Position numbers and translations under genes: made by a program. A stretch of DNA of 64,000 nucleotides, taken from the NCBI RefSeq assembly GCF_958298935.1, contig NC_084921.1, forward strand, positions 320,001 through 384,000. Direction: 5' to 3'. The notes beneath the pieces are model-generated. The model had not been told where the DNA came from, did not search any database, and worked only from the letters and a program-made list of their open reading frames with translations. The DNA comes from Phragmites australis (Eukaryota > Streptophyta > Magnoliopsida > Poales > Poaceae). Numbering within the stretch: the stretch's first letter is position 1; each line of letters starts with the position of its first letter. Below are positions 43,939 through 55,217 of this stretch, in pieces.

Positions 43939-45353
43939 AGATCCATATCCCCTACCTTTGCAAGGGTAAAGACAAAAAGATATATTCTACCAGAAGAGCT
44001 ATAATGTTTTGCCATCAAAATCCTGTAGCACTTAGGGTTAAAAATTGTCGGTTACCGCTTGAAATTCGTGGCAACCGACCTTACTGCTCCGCTCCAATAA
44101 TATAAACCGATCAGTTACCGAATTTGAATTCAAAAATTCAAAAAAATAAAAATAAAATCAGAAAAATCCTAAAAAACTAGAGACGGTTCTAAGAACTTCT
44201 ATGAAATTGTTTTTCAAAAATAATATCGTTTACATCATATTCTATAGGAAGTAAATTTGAAGAAAAAAGAAAAACTTGAAGCACACATCTCATTTATTAA
44301 CTCATGTTAAGAAAAATCTTAACATATAAACACATATTTTTATTGTGTAGTGTGTATCTTAAGAGGATCTTTAAAATTGATTTCACTTCAGTTTGAGTTT
44401 TATTAATTTCTCCATGATTTTTATAAAGTTCAGAAGCATAAAGTGAATATGTTAAGAAACAGCACTGTAATTAACTTTTTCATGTCTACCATTATTTTTT
44501 CTACATAAATCATAGTATAAGTAAACTAATAAAAGTGGCTTCACTAATTTTGGAGGTGTGATGAGTTAGTTATGAATTAATCTAGTTGCAACACATTTAT
44601 ATAGTCCTGCATGTTACAATAACTATTTCATGAGTTCATGTATTTTTAAAAGACATAAGATCATATAAGAAGACTAAAAAAATGGTTTTATGATTTTTGT
44701 ATTAGCAAAGAGTAAACTATGCATTTAACTTGGTTTAGCAAATACATTTTATCACCAAAAATATTCAACTTTTTTATGAGTATAAATATTTTTATCATGT
44801 AGATAATGTTATAGGGAAACCAACAAAATTTGTTTCACTTGATTTGAAACTCAGATGAATTAGTTATTGATTTTATAAAGTTGAGCCATTTTTTTTTAAT
44901 ATCACTTAAATTTGAGAAAACCGTTCGATAAATTGTTAAAACCGAACGGTTACCAAAAAACCGAGCGGTTACAACCAATGCGGAAAATACGCTCCATAAA
45001 TCGGCGAAACCGCTCGGTAACTGGTGTAAACTGAGCTGTTACCGTTCAGCCGAGTCGGTCCGAATTCTCGCCAAATTTTAAATTTGACTAAGTAAATTTA
45101 AGTTCTCGTCGAATTTCGAGCGGTTATAATAATAACCACAATTTTTTGGTTACCGTCAAATCTCGATTTTCATACCTAAACGATTTTTAAACCTTAGTCG
45201 CAGTGGCACTAAGGTGTGGCGATGGTTTTCTTATCATAATACTGTAGCATTAGGTCTTGTCAGCTCGTTTTCGATCCAACGCCCGGCAGCAGGGTAAAGG
45301 AAGCGGTACTGTAGCACTCGGCTTTTATCCTTGCAAAGGTAGCGGATGGATTT
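43939..45353. mobile_element. 1.4-kb nonautonomous DNA element with two layers of inverted repeats
   Basis: The outer arms are 'gatccatatcccctaccttt' at 43939 and, on the other strand from about 45353, 'atccatccgctacctttgca'; both continue 'caagg.taaa'. Inner arms lie near 44035 (agggttaaaaattgt) and, inverted, near 45200 (aaggtttaaaaatcgt). Between the inner arms are clustered 'ccg(a/c)(a/t)cggtta' words (44040-44120 and 44920-45150). It may be one element with compound termini or one element nested in another. No coding frame; family unknown. Confidence 0.5.
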
Positions 45354-47189
45354 TTTTTTTTGAGCTGTACAGTGAAGAACCACGCCACAGTACTGCTTAG
45401 ATGAAGGGTGAAAAAAACCTCAGACGCACCAATCTCTCTTGTGTGTGCATTTTTTTTTCCTGCAAGTTGGGATCCTAGTACTGACCAATTACACATGGTA
45501 CATGGAACATGGAGCAGTTCAGATTAAAAATTCAGATTTCTTGCTGCTGAAAATGGGACACTGCGCATGAGCCTGTCGGTGGCAACCTGTTCTGTTCTTC
45601 CCTCCAAATTCTGAATACCGTACAAAGATTGCAATAGTTTCGTCGCTGAAAAGATTGCCATAATCTCGTCACTAAGGATTGCCATTTCCCTACCATGATC
45701 ATTCCATCGCAGACAGGAGACATCTGGGGCAGCGGTGAACAACGACGTCTCAACCCATTAGAAAGGACTCGAAACTATCAGCATCACAGTTCGCAAGTCA
45801 CGACCATTCATCCATTCTCCTGACATTGGAACCAACCGTGCGAGGGAAATGAATCGCAATATGCCATATGGAAACAATAAAATGACTGTATATATCACAT
45901 GATGTAAAACTACTGAAGCTTTTTTCATTATTAAAAAATATAGAAACCATAACAAACCAGGCGAATAGTAGGCAGGTGAACCAAGCTGCTGCAGGAATGC
46001 CCAGACAGCCAGGCATGTAGCACTCATTGAGGTGGCAGGTCCACGTCAGCAGAACCGCTTCGCTGGCGGTCCACGCCGAGGCCAGCTCATAGCCATGTCA
46101 TTTAAGCACCGGTGTCTGATGACGATGGCTGCTATCCCTGACGCCAGCATGTACATGCCTGCTGACTGCTGTGCTGGCTGTACCTGGTATATGATACAGG
46201 CCATGTACCTATTTCCCCTCTTTGAATCCTGAGAGAAGGAATTGTACCGTAAGTATGCGTTGCGATGGAGCCGGACGGTGTACACGTTAGCAAGGATTTC
46301 AATTTCGTTTTATTTTTTTCACAGCAAAAAGATAAAAATTTGTAAAATTTCGACTTTTTTTTCCTGCTACGTGGGTTCTATATATCAGTGAAAAAAGTAG
46401 AATTAAATAATTCATTCCCTTCTTAAATTCACAAATTTTACCAAATTTTAATCCCAGTCCACCGCTGCACACGTCAGTACTGAAAGGTACAGCGGATCAA
46501 GGGGGACAGCATCATCACCAACAGCGTAAAACATTCGATGCTGCATCATTCATCGCCTCACCTCCACCCAGAATACGTAATGTCCCTACTGCAAAAGTGA
46601 CAGACAGTCAAATCTGACCTTTTCTTTCACAGGCCGTGGAGCAAATCATCTTTCATCCATAGTGCTCGAACCGATGGAGCATATACAGACTACTTGCCTT
46701 CAGGCGTTGGCCCTCGTATTCTGATGGAAGCAGAATTCTGAGCTCTGAAGATTTCAGAGGCATCCACATGATTATCATCTAGCCCTTCCAACAAGCGATA
46801 GTAGCTTATCGCTCTTTCAATGGACAAGAGTATATAATTGCAAAAAGCAAAATCTTTGGTGCAAACAACGAATGTCGTCCATCCGATCCCTATCCGAAGG
46901 CTGCAGTTGATCTCACCAGTGAAGATGTCAATTTAGAAAACTCCTATGTGGCCAGAAATATCGTGAAATAACTCCTCTACTTGTGGGATGGTGAAATCAA
47001 TCACAACCTTTGTATGAAAATCGAACAAACTGCATTCACTGTTTGAACCCATTTGCTTGTTTGCATCGAAGATTTTCCCATTACAAAATTTCAAAATAGA
47101 CGTTTACATTTGCAATTTTTGAATTAAAAAATAAAAATAAATTCCGGGAGTGTGACAACAGGCGCACCGAGTTAGCGGCTTATAGCCTG
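45354..47189. other. Intergenic, no gene recognised
   Basis: Short open frames on both strands (45260-46285) without domain motifs. No RNA gene is seen. The last 500 bases are distal upstream DNA of the plus-strand gene at 47696. Confidence 0.4.
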
Positions 47190-47411
47190 TTTGGTTGCCT
47201 GGCGCGGGCTAGGCAGGCCCCGCGCGTGCATGGAAATAGCATTTGGTTGCCTATGCGCACGCATCCACGGAAATCTAATCCGTTTCCTCCGAGCCTGGCT
47301 CGCTCAGTGCAGCTCGTGTACATGAGTGTATGTGTGTATTTTTTTATTTAAATCTCAATTTTATTTAGAGGTACAAGAACTGAGCTGTGCGGGCAACCAA
47401 ACGGCCCGTAG
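47190..47411. mobile_element. GC-rich hAT-like MITE in the promoter of the 47.7-kb gene
   Basis: The left end gcctgtttggttgcctg and the right end on the other strand gggccgtttggttgcccg are inverted repeats around a core with cgcgcgtgc and gcctggctcgctcag. The right edge is under 300 bp from the start codon of the next gene. Target duplication not resolved. Confidence 0.6.
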
Positions 47412-47659
47412 CGTCTCTCGAGTCCTGTTCTGAGCCCAATAGTGGGGCGGCTAATGCTGCAAGCGTGCCCAATCTGGCCCAGCCTAAGTCTAAGGCCCAA
47501 CTCGAAGCCAATCGGCCCAGTAACGTAGGCCCATTAGGCCCAAAGCTCCACGAGAACGAAACGTAGTCGGGGGCACGACCCAAGCTGCTGCTCTTCGTCG
47601 TCGTCTCCGTCTCCCACGAGTCGTTCTACTTCTCTTCCTCCCTCCTCCCGCACGAGAGG

Positions 47660-47680
47660 ATGAATCAAGGCCACCGCTAG
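47660..47680 (+). other. Upstream ORF of six codons (MNQGHR)
   Basis: ATG AAT CAA GGC CAC CGC TAG lies 15 bases before the main start pair of the membrane-protein gene. If the transcript starts above it, it could reduce initiation at the main ATG. Confidence 0.5.
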
Positions 47681-47695
47681 GCGAGACAGACGACG

Positions 47696-50307
47696 ATGAT
47701 GGCGTGTCGGCGGCTGGCGAGGGAGGCCACGGCGCAGCTCCGGCGTGGGGCCGCCCCGCCCTTCGCTCCCGCCCGCGACTTCTCCTCCGCCACCGCCGCC
47801 TTCCGCGCTCCCGTCGCCAGCCCTGCTACCCAGTTTCTGGCGCGCTATTCGAGTTCCTCTCTTCAAGCTCGCGCCTCCAAGTTCGGAGCTTCCCTCGCGG
47901 CGAGAGTGGCCCTTGGAGTCCGCCCGCAGTTATCAGGTAACCCCTACGATCGTGCGCTATGTTTATCTCCTCCCTAGTATGCTGTATATATTCGTTCGGG
48001 AATCAGGATAGAAACAATGTGGCTTCGTGAATTATTTCCTAGTCATACTGAATTTGTGCTTTCTTTTAGGTCTTAATCTGATCAAAGGATTTGGGATCAG
48101 CACTGTTCTAGCGATGACGCTTCACCAGGGAAAGGTTAATGCTGCGAAAGAAGGTGAAATTCTGCCTCCAGAAACATGAAAAGAAAATAGAGCTAAACGT
48201 TTTTTTTTCAGTGCTCCACAGGGGAAAAAATGTAAAGTTAGCTAAAATAGTGGTTAATGGTCTACAAACGTTGATGGACTCCAACAACAGCTTGTGTATG
48301 AAACGCATGGTCAGATGGCTTGTGCCTAAACATAGTGCAATGCACAGCATTTGGGCAAAGTACTTGGTTGAGAGCACAATTTTTTCTTAAATTTGTTTCA
48401 AAGTGTACCAAGTGACATAAAATCTGGTTCATATCGAAATATAATTGAACTCCTAGGGTCAATTAAAAGGTGGAAGGCTGGTACTATAATCTGGTCTATT
48501 TGTGTTATACGGACTTATCCCTAGATAGCTGCTGATAACTAGTTTTCCTTACTATCTTTTGATTTTCCTAATGTGTGATGTTTCTTTTTCTATTTTTGGC
48601 ATCACAGAACGACCTTCGAAAGACATTACTGGGCCACCCTCGGGAATTTTGAAAAATGAGTTTACTTCCTTGTGGCAATTGGTCAGGAAACTTCAGCTGC
48701 CCGTTGGATTGATTTTTCTGATTGTGTCTGGTTGGCAGAACCCGTTAGGTCTTGTCATCAACGTTTTGCTTCTCATCTACTGCTCAAGGCCGAACCGCTA
48801 TTCAATATACTTGTTTCTTCAGGAGGTTAGTCAAATTTTTGTGTTAGTTTATGAGTAAATAAGATTGCAATTAAAGATTTCTGGTGCTCAACATGGAATG
48901 ATGTTTCAGATTTCATTATGTCGTGCAACACAGTTGACTCACATGAGGATACTCTATGTTTTTCTGTTAAACTAATATACCATTAATTGTTTCAGCTTCG
49001 TCATAGGGAGATGCATCAAAATCATGTGGTGTTGAAGGAGGAGGTGAGATTCATGCTTATTTGTTTTTTCTCCTTAGAGGGATAGTGGATGCCTGCAATT
49101 TATATTTGGATTCATAGTACTTCTACATCGCAATTTCTCATCTCATTCAGATTCTGGAACACTTTCAATATGGTAACTTTCACGCACATAACCTTTTTTT
49201 CACTGTTTACATAACCCTGAAATATTATGGAAAGTTGACAAATGCATTTTACTTTGTGATACACTTTCTCAGATCCAGTTATCTTTAAAATAAAGATTTT
49301 GATGGGTGATCCTTCCATCGTCCTAAGATTCTGACTTATCGACACAAAAAGATCCTACCAAGGATCACAATCCTGGCAACTTTGGACCCTATTTAGATTC
49401 TTTTCTCTCAGTAGTGACTTGCAGAAAACCAGAACCCCAAGCAGTGATATATCAACCTTAGATAAAGGCAGTTTGGGGAAATATGCATGTCAGTTTTAAG
49501 TTTTGATCCTTTGGGCCCCACCTACGTAAGTGAATCTTTGAGGTGGTGTCCTTACCGTAGCTTAGGCAGAAGTATAGAAAGCTTCAAGATCCTTCTCGGA
49601 TATGCTTTATGGTACCCCAGTGTAGTTTATATTTGGGTCGAAACATAAATTGTTCCACTTGCTTCAGGAGTAGAGATGGTGAATGATCTTTACCATTCTT
49701 TGGATGTTTTTGACTTTTGAGACCATTTTTCTGTATTTGGAGCACTAGTGATGATTTCATGAAATACCTGCATGCTGTTTCAGTGCAATTACATCAAATG
49801 ATATATCTACGAGCAGTCGAGCACAGACCCACTAGACTGACAGAATCATCAGACTAAGGCTTATGTGCCTTTCTTTTCCTTTGGGCTGTATGCTTGCAGT
49901 TCTTTTCCATGCTTTCCAGTGCAGTACACCTGTATTTTTCCAAACCAATAAGGTCATTTCAACTTTAAGCTTTTATTGAGTTTTAGGAAGAATTTCAGTT
50001 CAGTTGAGTGCTACATTTTAGTGAGTCCATTTCTTGGGATGTGTGTGTGAATTGCGCCTTACTAACTGCAGACATGAGTGGTTCAATTTTCTATTCTCAT
50101 TCCTCTTTCAGTTTGCTCCTTCACGTGCCTAGTTATTTGAATTAAACCTTGTGTATTTATCTGCAGTTCTTGCATACAAGAAAAGTTGACACTGAAGATT
50201 ACAAGTTCTTTTCTATTGGAACCGTTGAATTAGCAGACGGAAAAGTGCTGCATCTCATTGGAATGCTGGGCAGCTGGTGGATCTACCGTGTGTCATATGT
50301 CGAGTGA
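47696..50307 (+). CDS. Small membrane protein, probably organelle-targeted, five exons, unknown function
   Basis: I do not recognise the family. Exons 47696-47936, 48070-48153, 48608-48825, 48996-49043 and 50167-50307 join with matching phases to give 243 residues; all introns are GT-AG. There are tandem ATGs at 47696 and 47699. Residues 1-75 are rich in Arg, Ala and Ser with almost no acidic residues (RRLAREATAQLRRGAA, RDFSSATAAF, ARYSSSSL), as in a mitochondrial or plastid targeting peptide. Exon 3 carries two hydrophobic segments, LPVGLIFLIVSGW and PLGLVINVLLLIYC, split by a short QN loop, so a hairpin or two-pass membrane protein is likely. The C-terminal tail has FLHTRKVDTEDYKFFSIGTVELADGKVLHLIGMLG in two exons and ends WWIYRVSYVE. 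The regular splice phases and conserved-looking exons support a real host gene. Confidence 0.78.
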
Positions 50308-50840
50308 AAAGAGAGGGTGTAGTTTTGTGAAATTTACTCTCAGTTAATCGATGTACTAGAATCTGGGATTTCAGTGATAGTAGGATGAAAAAACTAAACT
50401 TATATTCTGTTTGCCCCCTTCTGCTTTGCGTTAAGCAAAGAAAGGCATAAAGATCACTCATTCAACAATGGGAAAGGAAATTTGGAAAAGAAAGGAAAGT
50501 TAACCTTCATATTTCTTCTCTCCCTCCTTTTATTCGATATTTCCAAGTTGTAATTATCTATTTAAGGATCTGAGAGTACCTGACAAGCAGCACACAATAT
50601 CATAGCTGAAACTTCATTGCCTTTACGTACTGGTTTGGAAACTGTAATCTGTTTCAGATTACTTGGCGCGGGATCTTGCGGGTTACCTGTGGAAGCTGCA
50701 CCATTGGAGCAACCAGCGCAGCACCCGTGAGTTCTACAGCGTCCTCGATCAGGGCAACAGTGACGGAGCTTGACCAAAATTCCAAGGGCCAAAGAACATA
50801 GTAAATTCGGAAATACTTAAGTGCTAAACCATTAAACTAA
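50308..50840. other. 3' UTR and downstream flank
   Basis: Follows the stop codon of the five-exon gene. A T-rich, then mixed, stretch without a clear poly-A signal. The minus-strand frame at 50562-50792 has no motif. Confidence 0.4.
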
Positions 50841-50844
50841 TATG

Positions 50845-51160
50845 GGTAAGTTTAGTAGAGCTCCAGAGCAACTCTTTGAGTGAAATTAAGAGGAGCTCTT
50901 TCAACAACTATTTTTACTTTTTTACTCTCAGAGTGAAATCCGTGGGAGTAATTCCCTGAAATGAACTACATGGTGAGAGCTGAAAAAAGTAACTTCTCCC
51001 GATTCATTTATCATATAGAATCACTTCTTCCATAGAGTTTACGCTAGAGAATCACTTTCATCAGAGAATTATTTTTAGCCGTAGAATCACTTTTCTCAGA
51101 GAATCACTCACTCCAAAAAATTTAGATCAGGAAAAAACTATACCAAATAGATCCAATATG
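50845..51160. mobile_element. MITE of the 'gaatcactttc' family
   Basis: The core words gaatcacttt, cagagaatcac and agagctcc match the MITE at 30091-30393, and the right end (ataccaaatagatcc) resembles its right terminus. The left end near 50845-50875 is weaker, so the borders are approximate. Confidence 0.5.
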
Positions 51161-51719
51161 GGATAATTTATAGCCATCAGAGAGCAATACATTAATATTT
51201 CCCATACTTGATTCAAAAAAACATATTTGAATGAGATTATAATACCTAGAAACAACTCTAAAATGTATACACACACCAAAATACAACTAGGAATAGTCTC
51301 AGACTGATAGCCACTACAAATTAGCTCTTCAAAGCTTTCCATTCTTGAAATCCTTCATTATATCTTCATATCTATACTTATCGGCAATTTGACCCTCAAT
51401 GTCACTTGAAAGCTATTGGCAAGAAAGTTATCTTCCATTTTGTTACGTAGTCTTTTCCTAATGTATTCGAACTAGAACACAAGACAAACAACATTTACAA
51501 TATCATGTGATTTCCTTTGTAAAGCTTGGCCAAGATCTTTAGTAATCTCTAGTATTCCTCTCATCATACATAAGACGGATATAAACTCAAAAGAAGACAA
51601 GTAGCTAAAAGCAGTGTCTGCATCAGCAAATGTGAAAGATAAATTGTGAGATCTTCATCAGCTAGTTTGGTTCCTTTTCTTTTGTAAAAAGAGTCAATGG
51701 TTTTACCCTTAACCATAGG
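51161..51719. other. Intergenic, no gene recognised
   Basis: AT-rich stretch with one short minus-strand open frame lacking motifs. Confidence 0.4.
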
Positions 51720-51930
51720 TTTTTTTTTTCACAAAGGGGGCCACACCCTCCAGCCACAAAGGGACTGAGGGGCACCTCGGGGGGAAGCGCTGGGGATCGA
51801 ACCCAGATCGCTCCCCCGAGAGCTGGCTTCAGAAGCCTAAATCGGCTCACCAGCTCCCGTGCAAACTCCAGGGATCGAACCCTAGCAATGGCCAAGACAC
51901 CACCGTGCCTTCCCACTGGGCTACAAGCCC
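51720..51930 (-). mobile_element. tRNA-derived SINE, minus strand, with a second B-box-like unit
   Basis: Read on the minus strand from 51930, the head contains a pol III A box TAGCCCAGTGG (51923-51913) and a B box GGGTTCGATCCC (51883-51872), like p-SINE/Au-type SINEs. Downstream is a second GGGTTCGATCCCC (51805-51793) preceded by a short hairpin (ggcttctgaagcc), so the body may be dimeric. The 3' end is an A run on the minus strand (T run at 51720-51729). It is not a tRNA gene, because the arms do not pair into a full cloverleaf as far as I can see. Confidence 0.72.
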
Positions 51931-54786
51931 GTTTGTTACTTACGTAATACATTACAATTGAATATATGTTCGAATTAGCAAATACCACAACCGGAAGAAC
52001 TAAATATTTGAAGAAGTGTAGATGTGAGTAATTGAGTACATGACTACATGAGGATGTGAAACCAATTAACTAACTAATTAGTAATTGGGAGCAAGAATTA
52101 CCACTTAAAGCAGCCATTAATCAATCAAGATATGGCGCAGTAGGAATTTTTGAATTCTGATGGTGTTGGCGAGAGGTGTTTGGTTTCTTGCTTCCTCTCT
52201 CTTCTTTCTCCTGCTTCCTTCCTTCCCTCTTCTGATCAAACCACCTCCATGCAGCGTGTGAGCTTGACTTGGGCTGTGAGGAGCCCAATTTGGGACGTAT
52301 GGGCTCGATTTGGCCACCGTTGTGCTGGATTTGATGGGGAGAGAAGAAACTAAGAGGAGAGGACAGCGAGGAAGTCATGCTATGTTTGTTTTTTATTCTG
52401 ACTATAGATTATAGTCCTAAAATTAAAAGTAAAATAAATGGTCATATTTTAAAAGCTGATTTTTACAATTCACGAGTCAAGTTGTATTACAAAATCTCAC
52501 AATCTATAATTTAATGAGAACTAGCGCATCAATCTGTGCGACTGCACAGGCTAGAAATTTAGCTTACAGCTGAATTCTAAATATTTGTATTAATAATGGT
52601 TGTATGCTAAGATACATCAGCTATTTATATTTAAATATTAGAATGTAAAATATAAATGTAATTTTTTTCATAATATTGGAATCATTTTTATTATTTGTGA
52701 ATAGATCTAATTTATAATTTTCATTTTATGTGTTATGCAAATTGATTTTTATTTGTTTCTTGATTTTTTGAAATTATTATTATTTTTAATGTCATTATCG
52801 TATCTCATATTATTTTTTTGAAATACATTATAAATTTTTTGATATTATTTTTATGTGATAATCCGTAATATGTTTGCGTTCTGTTATTTTAATTTTGTAA
52901 TGTTTGATTACACGCATATTTAATTGTCATATTTTAATTAATTTTGAAAAGTATGTTGATTGCTAATATAATTAAGTTGGAGTTTGCTAATGTAACCTTG
53001 ATAGATAAAGGGTATCTATTAAAAAAAAAGAATAAAAGACAAGACAAAATTTTTTTAGGATTTTTCAAGGATTAATATAGAGACATCAAAAGGAGTCTCC
53101 AATTAATAAATATAAGATAAAATGGGTTTCTTCGTAGAATTTAGATTGTGACATTCCAAAGCAAAAAAACAAATAGAGTCTCAATCTAGCGTATGATTGA
53201 ACAGCAAGGAACTCGATTCGAGGAGCTAAATGGTCGATTCGGGTGTTGAGGACCTCGATTCGGTGGTCTGGTGAAGGTGAACGGCATGGACGTTCTCTGG
53301 TGTTGGAGTGGAGCTCAAGGGCAGTTAGAGCTAAGCTGGGGGACCACAGCCCAGGTTGGCCTGGCCAAAGCTCCGTCCCTGCAGGGCAAGATCACCGTCG
53401 TCGCCTCCCGGAGCCGGGGACTGATGGTATACATTTCCTTGCTGCTAGCTTGTAGCTAATCACCATGCATGCATGTTGTTTTTGCATATCACTTTAGTTT
53501 AGTGTTCTACCGATGCTACAATGTCGGCATTAGAAAACGCCGTGCTGTGGTACGTAGTTTGCTTTGTCGGTTCTGATCGTCATGTCACGGTATGATACGT
53601 CACTTGTCTTTCTACTTTTACCTTTCATGTTAATATCAGATAACGACGGTTTTATGACTTGTCTTCTTTTCTTCAAAGAGAAGAGATAAAGAAAAAAAAA
53701 GTTTCCAGAATTCCAGGTTGGACTTCTTATTGGTTAGTACTGTAATTATTGTTGTGCTGCGGTGCTTGTCTTTAGTTGTAACGATTAGGTTCCCTCCCTT
53801 GACATCAATTCGTTTTTCGGCATGCTGGGATAATTCGACGACAGCATGATTGCAAGAGAGGATGAATTTGGAGAATCTCAGTTAGACCGGGATGTGCTCT
53901 TCCTTGGTTCTTCACTGGTATAATTTTTCTCTGTTTCTTTTCTTTAATTTCTTTTCCTTTTTCTGGGTTCCGAGCAGAACCAGAACAAACGTTAGCAGTC
54001 TCAGTTTAGGCAAAGCTAAAGAGTGCTGTACAATTCATATTTACCTGGGGAATTGGTCTCGCATGGTTAGTCATCAGATTGACAAAAAAGAACTCTGAAA
54101 TGCATTCACACAAAGGGAGGCCGTCCGGTCTATATGGACGTCTCTGTGCCAGAGTAAAACTGAATAGCCAAGTCTACTGTGTGCTTCCCACTTCCCAGCC
54201 TCTGATTATGGCATGTACGGCTGAGCACTCAAGCGTCTGAAGTGAGCGCCTGATATTTTTTCCCCTTAAAATTTGATTCCGGAAAGTGTAGAGTTTAATG
54301 TTCCACAAGTTAGAATAAGAAGCATGCTGCCTTTCTGCAAAACTGTGCCTTCTGAAATCATAGCCTAAGTGCACTTACCCAGGGAACTGGAAATTTATCA
54401 AGTGCTGATCAAGTGATGAATGTGCAAAGCTACTATCTGAATTTAGCGATGAGGATTTCACAAGTGTTGTAGTTTCCCGAGAGTGGCAATGGTTTAAGCA
54501 TACCAATTACTTCAGAAGGAAATGCTGACATACATCATGCGTAAGTTTCTTCACACGTATCGACTATGGAGCAAACAATTCATGTATTCAATTGGTATGT
54601 ACATAGACTTCAAGAATAAGAATGTATTACGATGCCACACCGTGGTCCATGGATCATATGAAGAAATCGAAGATCGAGATCATAGGCATTACCGAAAGCA
54701 AAATCCAATCGCCTTCCTGCTGACCTGCAAAATTCACGAGCTGAGAAAGACCGGCCGGCAAAGCAGCGACACCGCCACCGCCACCG
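51931..54786. other. Intergenic, no gene recognised
   Basis: AT-rich from 52380 to 53170, where the edges resemble MITE text (ctgactatagattatagtcc near 52400). A plus-strand frame at 53271-53459 (WSGAQGQLELSW, LQGKITVVASRSRG) looks protein-like and could be a gene fragment, but I recognise no family and see no flanking exons. The last kilobase is the 3' flank of the minus-strand CLE gene. Confidence 0.4.
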
Positions 54787-55098
54787 TCACCGTAAGTTGT
54801 GCAGAGGGTTGGACCCGGTCGGCGCCAGCCTCTTGTCGTCCTCAAACCAGCCCTCGCCGTCGACCTGCCGGGGCCGCCTCGAGTCAAATGCGGCCAGGGT
54901 GCCCTCCACCCTCCTCCGGGGCGTCGTCTGGCGATGCCGTTTATGCACCGGACCAGAAATGCTCACAGCGGTAGTACCCGTGGACCAGGATTGGTGAAAC
55001 GACGACGGCACGCCATGGCCGAGAAGAAGCGAGGTCGCCGTGAGAGCCAGGGGGATCAGCGACACCAGCACCAGAATCTTGAAGCACTTGGCGCTCAT
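54787..55098 (-). CDS. CLE (CLAVATA3/ESR-related) signalling peptide precursor
   Basis: A single-exon gene for 103 residues. It starts with a signal peptide (about residues 5-26, CFKILVLVSLIPLALTA) and has a poorly conserved, basic middle. Near the C-terminus is the CLE motif RLAPTGSNPLHN (residues 90-101), followed only by LR. This fits the family pattern R-x-x-P-x-G-P-N-P-L-H-N: Arg1, Pro4, Gly6, Asn8, Pro9, His11 and Asn12 are kept, and EDDK precedes the motif as in many precursors. Position 7 is Ser instead of the Pro that is usually hydroxylated and arabinosylated. The mature product would be a 12-13 residue secreted peptide acting on LRR receptor kinases in meristem or vascular control. 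The start is the first ATG before the signal peptide; the frame is open upstream but only from a GTG. A (GA)n run lies in the leader. It shares its strand with the NIK-like gene next to it. I cannot name the exact orthologue. Confidence 0.88.
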   Translation of the reverse strand: MSAKCFKILVLVSLIPLALTATSLLLGHGVPSSFHQSWSTGTTAVSISGPVHKRHRQTTPRRRVEGTLAAFDSRRPRQVDGEGWFEDDKRLAPTGSNPLHNLR

Positions 55099-55174
55099 GT
55101 TTGGGGAAGGGCGGGTGCAGTGACAAGACGCGCGCGCGCGCTCCCGACACAGGCGAGGAGATAACGGTAGTAGG

Positions 55175-55178
<4 letters not shown>

Positions 55179-55216
<38 letters not shown>
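55179..55216. repeat. (GA)n microsatellite in the CLE leader region
   Basis: About 19 GA dinucleotides on the plus strand, that is (TC)n on the coding strand, 80 bases upstream of the CLE ATG. CT-rich runs are common in grass 5' UTRs and are length-variable. Confidence 0.95.

Positions 55217-55217
<1 letters not shown>

Noticed and set aside
51793..51883. tRNA gene on the minus strand
   Set aside because: B boxes are present twice but a full cloverleaf with acceptor stem is not visible, and an A run follows. A SINE explains it better.
53271..53459. Plus-strand frame with LQGKITVVASRSRG
   Set aside because: Short, isolated, without recognised family or exon partners.
54522..54974. 150-codon plus-strand open frame opposite the CLE gene
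   Set aside because: Overlaps the CLE frame on the other strand. The CLE frame has a signal peptide and a motif; this one has neither.
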